Assembly (NCBI GenBank): GCA_947589395.1
Contig: CANQAA010000005.1
Coordinates: 1-38,866 of the forward strand
DNA length: 38,866 nucleotides
Direction: 5' to 3'
Origin: an uncultured Clostridia bacterium
GTDB taxonomy: Bacteria; Bacillota; Clostridia; Christensenellales; CAG-917
Shown here: piece by piece, positions 35,642 to 38,866 of the stretch
Numbering within the stretch: the first letter of the stretch is position 1
Layout: each line of letters opens with the position of its first letter
Notes under the pieces: model-generated
Told to the model about the DNA's origin: nothing
The model's database searches: none
Seen by the model: the letters and a program-made list of their open reading frames with translations, nothing else
Position numbers and translations under genes: made by a program

Positions 35642-36458
35642 ATCTTTTCAATCTGCAATTTTTTTCGTGTTCAAGATAGGTTTTGCTTCTTTTTATCGCC
35701 TCGTCGAAGTCTATCTCGCTTCCGTCGAACTCAGGTCCGTCAATGCAGGCGTATTTCACCTTTCCCGCCACCTTGACTCTGCAACAGCCGCACATTCCCG
35801 TGCCGTCCACCATCAATGAGTTCATGCTTACGATCGTCCTTATCCCCCGCGACGAAGCGAGCCTGACTACCGCCTGCATCATCCTTAGAGGTCCTACCGC
35901 AAACACGCAGTCGTACTGCTTTTTGTCGAGCGTCTCGCTGAGGGCGTCCGTCACGAGACCCCGCTTTCCGTTCGAGCCGTCGTCGGTGACAAACGTCGCC
36001 TCGTTTGCGAGCGCTTTCACCTCGTCGGAGTATATGAGCAAGTCCTTCGTTCTCGCCCCGACCACGACGTCCGCGCGCTTGCCCTCAAAGCTAAGTTGTT
36101 TCAGTTGCGGATAAATGACGGCAATGCCTATCCCGCCCGCAACGAGGCATATGTTTTTGAACTCGGATAGCTCCGTCGGCTTGCCGAGAGGCCCGACCAC
36201 GTCCTCGAGCCGCTCGCCGACGCTCATATCTTTCAGCCTGTCCGTCGTATATCCGACCGTTTGAATGAGAAGGGAAACGCTTCCCTCCTCGCGGGAGAAA
36301 TCGCAGATCGTGAAAGGCACGCGCTCGCCGTCTATATCCGTGCGAACTATCACAAATTGCCCCGCAAGGCAATGTCTTGCCACGAGCGGCGCGAAAACTT
36401 TGAGCTCAACGACGTCCTTTGCGAGCATTCGCTTTGAGAGTATCTCATAATCAACCAT
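35631..36458 (-). CDS. nfnA: NfnA: NAD-binding small subunit of ferredoxin-NADP oxidoreductase (PyrK-like)
   Basis: A 275-residue protein of the ferredoxin reductase fold, with an FAD-binding barrel (RVPFTICDFS), an NAD-binding domain (LVAGGIGIAVIYPQLK; FAVGPLRMMQAV) and a [2Fe-2S] site in VDGTGMCGCCRVKVAGKVKYA followed by Cys238. Likely ligands are Cys223, Cys226 and Cys238, with Asp218 close by; the family uses three cysteines and one aspartate. The C-terminal PEFDGSEIDFDEA is typical of NfnA rather than of PyrK, and no pyrimidine genes are near. It starts 2 bases after the nth stop and overlaps nfnB. Together they would balance NADH, NADPH and reduced ferredoxin in an anaerobe. Confidence 0.9.
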
Positions 36459-36460
36459 AT

Positions 36461-37108
36461 CTATTTGCTCTTTTTGCTTATATTATTTTCGTTTTGCTTG
36501 AAGAACTTGCAAAAGTCCTTGAGCAGGCAGCTCTCGCAAGCGGGCTTTTGAGAGTGGCAGACGTATCTTCCGTGAAAGATGAGAAGATGATGCAAGTGCG
36601 ACCACTTGTCCTCGTCAAACGCCTGCATGAGCCCCTTCTCCACGCCTTCGGGAGTTTTTTCGTCCACGAGCCCCAGCCTGTTTGCCACCCTGAAGACGTG
36701 CGTGTCGACAGCGATCGCGTTGCCCTTGTACGCAACGGAGTAAACCACGTTCGCCGTCTTTCTGCCAACGCCCGTCAATGTCATGAGCTCGTCGCGAGTG
36801 GTCGGCATATAGCCCTTTTGAACTATGCTTGCGCTGAGCTCCTTTATCGCCTTCGCCTTGTTGTGATAAAATCCGCATGAATATATCAACCCTTCAAGCC
36901 GCTCTAAAGGCATTGCGACGAACTGTTCGGGAGTCGACGCCTCTTTGAAGAGCTTTTTTGTGACCTCGTTGACGCGCTTGTCCGTGCACTGAGCGGACAA
37001 AACCACAGCCACGAGCAGCTCAAACGGCGTGCCGTAGTTCAGCTCGCAATCGGCGCTCGGATGCGTCTTTTCAAGCAATTCCAAAATTTTGATATTGTCG
37101 TCGCTCAT
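36461..37108 (-). CDS. nth: Endonuclease III
   Basis: A DNA glycosylase/AP lyase that removes oxidised pyrimidines. The 215 residues have the helix-hairpin-helix LTGVGRKTANVV with catalytic Lys117, the catalytic Asp135 in AVDTHVFRVANRLG, and a [4Fe-4S] loop with Cys184, Cys191, Cys194 and Cys200 in the classic C-x6-C-x2-C-x5-C spacing. The ATG at 37106-37108 gives the family-length N terminus; the frame is open 20 codons further but there lies the promoter. It is the first gene of the nth-nfnA-nfnB-obg operon, with no ribosome-binding site and a -10 box 6 bases upstream, so it is probably translated from a leaderless mRNA. Confidence 0.97.
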   Translation of the reverse strand: MSDDNIKILELLEKTHPSADCELNYGTPFELLVAVVLSAQCTDKRVNEVTKKLFKEASTPEQFVAMPLERLEGLIYSCGFYHNKAKAIKELSASIVQKGYMPTTRDELMTLTGVGRKTANVVYSVAYKGNAIAVDTHVFRVANRLGLVDEKTPEGVEKGLMQAFDEDKWSHLHHLLIFHGRYVCHSQKPACESCLLKDFCKFFKQNENNISKKSK

Positions 37109-37114
37109 GCAAGT

Positions 37115-37143
37115 ATTATCGCACAAAACCCGCCGATTTGCAA
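37115..37143 (-). promoter_or_regulatory. Promoter of the nth operon, implying a leaderless mRNA
   Basis: Read leftward, TTGCAA (37138-37143) and GATAAT (37115-37120) are 17 bases apart, with an extended -10 (TGC before GATAAT). The ATG of nth follows after 6 bases. Confidence 0.72.
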
Positions 37144-37193
37144 GACATTGCGGCATATGCTTTTGCAAAGTTGAATTATTTTGCGTCGTTTCA

Positions 37194-37221
37194 AGACAAA
37201 AGGCAGCGCTTGCTGCCTTTT
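37194..37221 (-). terminator. Terminator of the DUF3343 gene
   Basis: AAAAGGCAGC (37198-37207) pairs with GCTGCCTTTT (37212-37221) around a 4-base loop; read leftward the stem is followed by TTTTGTCTT. It lies between the DUF3343 stop and the nth promoter. Confidence 0.75.
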
Positions 37222-37238
37222 GGGGCGCATACTCGGGC

Positions 37239-37487
37239 TCACAGCTTTATGACGCTTCCCGACTGCGAAAAGTAATAAAATCCCGCCGCAGATTTGAACT
37301 TCCCCCTGTCGAGGGCTATCCGCGCCTGATGCATATCCTTTGCAAACAGCTTGACGGACAGTCCGCAGCCAATGCCCACCGACGACGGAGTGTTGATGAT
37401 CCTGCAAGATATCCTATAGCTCAGCATCAACTCGTAAAAGCGTATCGCCTCCGAGCGTGAGCGGAACGCAATAAAAAATTCTCTCAT
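37239..37487 (-). CDS. DUF3343 domain protein (putative sulfur or selenium carrier)
   Basis: An 82-residue protein matching the small DUF3343 family, with the usual course FIAFRSRSEAIRFYELM, RIINTPSSVG and the conserved cysteine in IGCGLSVKLF (Cys41). Family members are often found beside cysteine desulfurases, and a role in carrying sulfur or selenium has been proposed; that is not proven. Here it is divergent from just such a gene, which supports the link. GGAGG lies 4 bases before the ATG. It has its own terminator. Confidence 0.85.
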   Translation of the reverse strand: MREFFIAFRSRSEAIRFYELMLSYRISCRIINTPSSVGIGCGLSVKLFAKDMHQARIALDRGKFKSAAGFYYFSQSGSVIKL

Positions 37488-37519
37488 GGCTCCTCCAATT
37501 ATATGTATCCGCCCAAATC

Positions 37520-37537
37520 ATTATATTTGTCGACAAA
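37520..37537 (-). promoter_or_regulatory. -10 box and palindromic operator-like site upstream of DUF3343
   Basis: Read leftward, TATAAT (37520-37525) abuts the perfect palindrome TTTGTCGACAAA (37526-37537), which would lie in the -10/-35 spacer. A half-copy, TTTGTCGA, follows at about 37555-37562. No good -35 is visible. Confidence 0.5.
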
Positions 37538-37604
37538 ATTTTGCGTGCGAAAAATTTGTCGAACACATCGCTATCGCGCGGCATAGTTTGAATATGGAGT
37601 GAGT

Positions 37605-38735
37605 ATGCTATATCTTGACAACGCGGCGACGTCGCGCTTTAAGCCGCAAGCCGTCGTAGACGCGATAAATTTCGATCTTCGCCACAGCGCAAACGGCGGA
37701 AGGAGCGGACACAGCGACGCGATCGAGGCAAACCTCAAAATCGAGGCATGTCGGGAATATCTGAAGAGCGCCTTGAACGCAAAAAGCGCGGACGTCATCT
37801 TCACAAAAAGCTGCACGGAAGCTCTCAATCTTGCGCTCTTCGGACTGATAAAAGGCGGCGAAAAGGTGGTGACGACGGCGCTCGATCACAACAGCGTCCT
37901 TCGCCCGCTTTTTCATCTCAAAAACAAAAACCTGATATTCTTGAGAGTCGTGGGGCTCACGCGCGAGCACAAAGTCGACGAAAAAGAGCTGCTTGAAGCG
38001 ATAGATCAAGCTGACATAATAGTTCTCACTGCGGCGTCGAACGTGCTTGGCGAGAGCGTAAATTTGAAAGAAGTGGGAGAGGCAGCACGCAACGCGGGCG
38101 CGATTCTCATCGTGGACGGAGCGCAAGGAGTTCCCTGCGCGAATATCGATTTTGACGAGTGCAACGTCTCAATGCTCGCGCTTGCGGGACACAAGGGACT
38201 TCACGGCGTTCAAGGCACGGGCGCGCTGGTAAAAAGAAAAGATATAAAACTTTCTCCCCTCATATTCGGCGGCACGGGAACGAGCTCGTCCGACGTCATT
38301 CAACCCGCGTCCTCACCCGAAGATTTTGAGGCGGGAACTCAATTTGCGGGCGGGATCGCCGCATTGCATCAAGGCGCAATGTGGTCGTTTTCTCACGTCG
38401 ACGAAACAATCAAAAATTATCTTAATTTGACAAAATCGACGGTTTATAACCTCAAAAATATGGGATTAACAGTTTATTCCGAGCAAAACCCTTACGGCAT
38501 AGTCTCATTCAACTTGAATGACGCGGACAGCGCGATCGTCGCCCAACTTCTGGACTTTGCGGGAATTGCCGTAAGAAGCGGGCTTCACTGCGCTCCCCTC
38601 GTTCACGAACATTTGGGGACGACCATGCAAGGCGCAGTCCGCATAAGTTTCGGCGTTGAAAACACAAAAAGCGACGTCCTTCGCTTCTCATCCTCCCTCG
38701 AGAAGATCATCCGCAAATTCTCCTCCCGCGCATAG
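37605..38735 (+). CDS. Cysteine desulfurase family protein (class V aminotransferase fold)
   Basis: A PLP enzyme of 376 residues that takes sulfur from cysteine as a persulfide for iron-sulfur, thiolated RNA or cofactor synthesis. Landmarks: LDNAATS at the start, His95 (DHNS), Asp171 and Gln174 (VDGAQG), the PLP lysine Lys197 (LAGHKGLHG), and Cys329 with Arg324 in VRSGLHCAPLVHE. It is closest in style to the cysteine desulfurase group that accompanies DUF3343, not to IscS with its iscU. The ATG at 37605 has GGAG 5 bases upstream; the GTG two codons before is less likely. Partners for sulfur transfer are not visible except the divergent DUF3343 gene. Confidence 0.93.
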   Translation: MLYLDNAATSRFKPQAVVDAINFDLRHSANGGRSGHSDAIEANLKIEACREYLKSALNAKSADVIFTKSCTEALNLALFGLIKGGEKVVTTALDHNSVLRPLFHLKNKNLIFLRVVGLTREHKVDEKELLEAIDQADIIVLTAASNVLGESVNLKEVGEAARNAGAILIVDGAQGVPCANIDFDECNVSMLALAGHKGLHGVQGTGALVKRKDIKLSPLIFGGTGTSSSDVIQPASSPEDFEAGTQFAGGIAALHQGAMWSFSHVDETIKNYLNLTKSTVYNLKNMGLTVYSEQNPYGIVSFNLNDADSAIVAQLLDFAGIAVRSGLHCAPLVHEHLGTTMQGAVRISFGVENTKSDVLRFSSSLEKIIRKFSSRA

Positions 38736-38866
38736 AGAAAATCAGTCTTTATCCGACGCCGCATTTGTTTATTATAGTTTAATGTTCAAGATTACTTCAA
38801 TCGAAATATCCTCATGCCGTCCTTCAAAAAACTGCTGCCGACTATCATCGCCTTTGCCTGTCGCGG
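38736..38866. other. Unresolved window end, possibly the 3' end of a convergent gene
   Basis: Two leftward frames are open to the edge: one stops at 38792-38794 (ending KDGMRIFRLK), the other at 38772-38774 (ending EVILNIKL). A rightward ATG at 38814 is also open but uses codons (CTG, TGT) uncommon here. None can be chosen on 131 bases. No terminator is visible after the cysteine desulfurase gene. Confidence 0.25.

Overview
The window reads as a chromosomal core-gene segment of a spore-forming member of the Bacillota, most likely class Clostridia, of a kind with few cultured relatives. Reasons: a spore germination protease (gpr) is present; the cluster frr-uppS-cdsA-dxr-rseP-ispG is in the usual Firmicutes order; IspH is fused to ribosomal protein S1, as in many Clostridia; and there is an electron-bifurcating NfnAB pair and a DUF3343/cysteine desulfurase pair. 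No phage, insertion sequence, rRNA or CRISPR was seen. Nearly every gene has a recognisable housekeeping family.

Layout. (1) 1-6923: a leftward operon of a type IIA topoisomerase (B then A subunit), a DUF1846 protein and the start of oligoendopeptidase F. (2) 6924-8055: a 1 kb gene-free island full of hairpins and degenerate repeats, ending in tRNA-Trp. (3) 8142-13067: single genes: RNase HI, an EF-G-like GTPase, glutamate racemase, gpr and ribosomal protein S20. (4) 13353-15149: a membrane-anchored subtilisin-like protease. (5) 15570-23148: the leftward frr-uppS-cdsA-dxr-rseP-ispG operon, ending in a short PolC-like exonuclease where polC would be expected. (6) 23195-30052: the leftward rluB-surE-flavoprotein-cmk/plsC-ispH/rpsA operon. 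(7) 30148-31767: nadD/yqeK and rsfS. (8) 31837-32768: a rightward membrane protein of unknown function, followed by tandem copies of its own 3' end. (9) 32767-37143: the leftward nth-nfnA-nfnB-obg operon. (10) 37194-38735: divergent DUF3343 and cysteine desulfurase genes.

The genes serve isoprenoid and cell-wall precursor supply (dxr, ispG, ispH, uppS, murI), phospholipid synthesis (cdsA, plsC), translation (S20, S1, Frr, RsfS, RluB, EF-G-like, Obg), DNA topology, repair and proofreading, NAD synthesis and NADPH balance. Within operons, genes commonly overlap (TAATG or ATGA) and carry good Shine-Dalgarno sites.

The least expected points are: a polC locus reduced to its N-terminal, OB and proofreading portion; several first genes whose -10 box lies about 6 bases before the start codon with no Shine-Dalgarno site, implying leaderless mRNAs; a four-cysteine insertion in CdsA made by a 60-bp duplication; a Shine-Dalgarno-like site and start codon at the IspH/S1 junction; a gene 3' end repeated downstream with a compensated stop-codon hairpin; and a 20-bp tandem array at two-helical-turn spacing. 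All family calls are by eye from motifs; no database search was possible.
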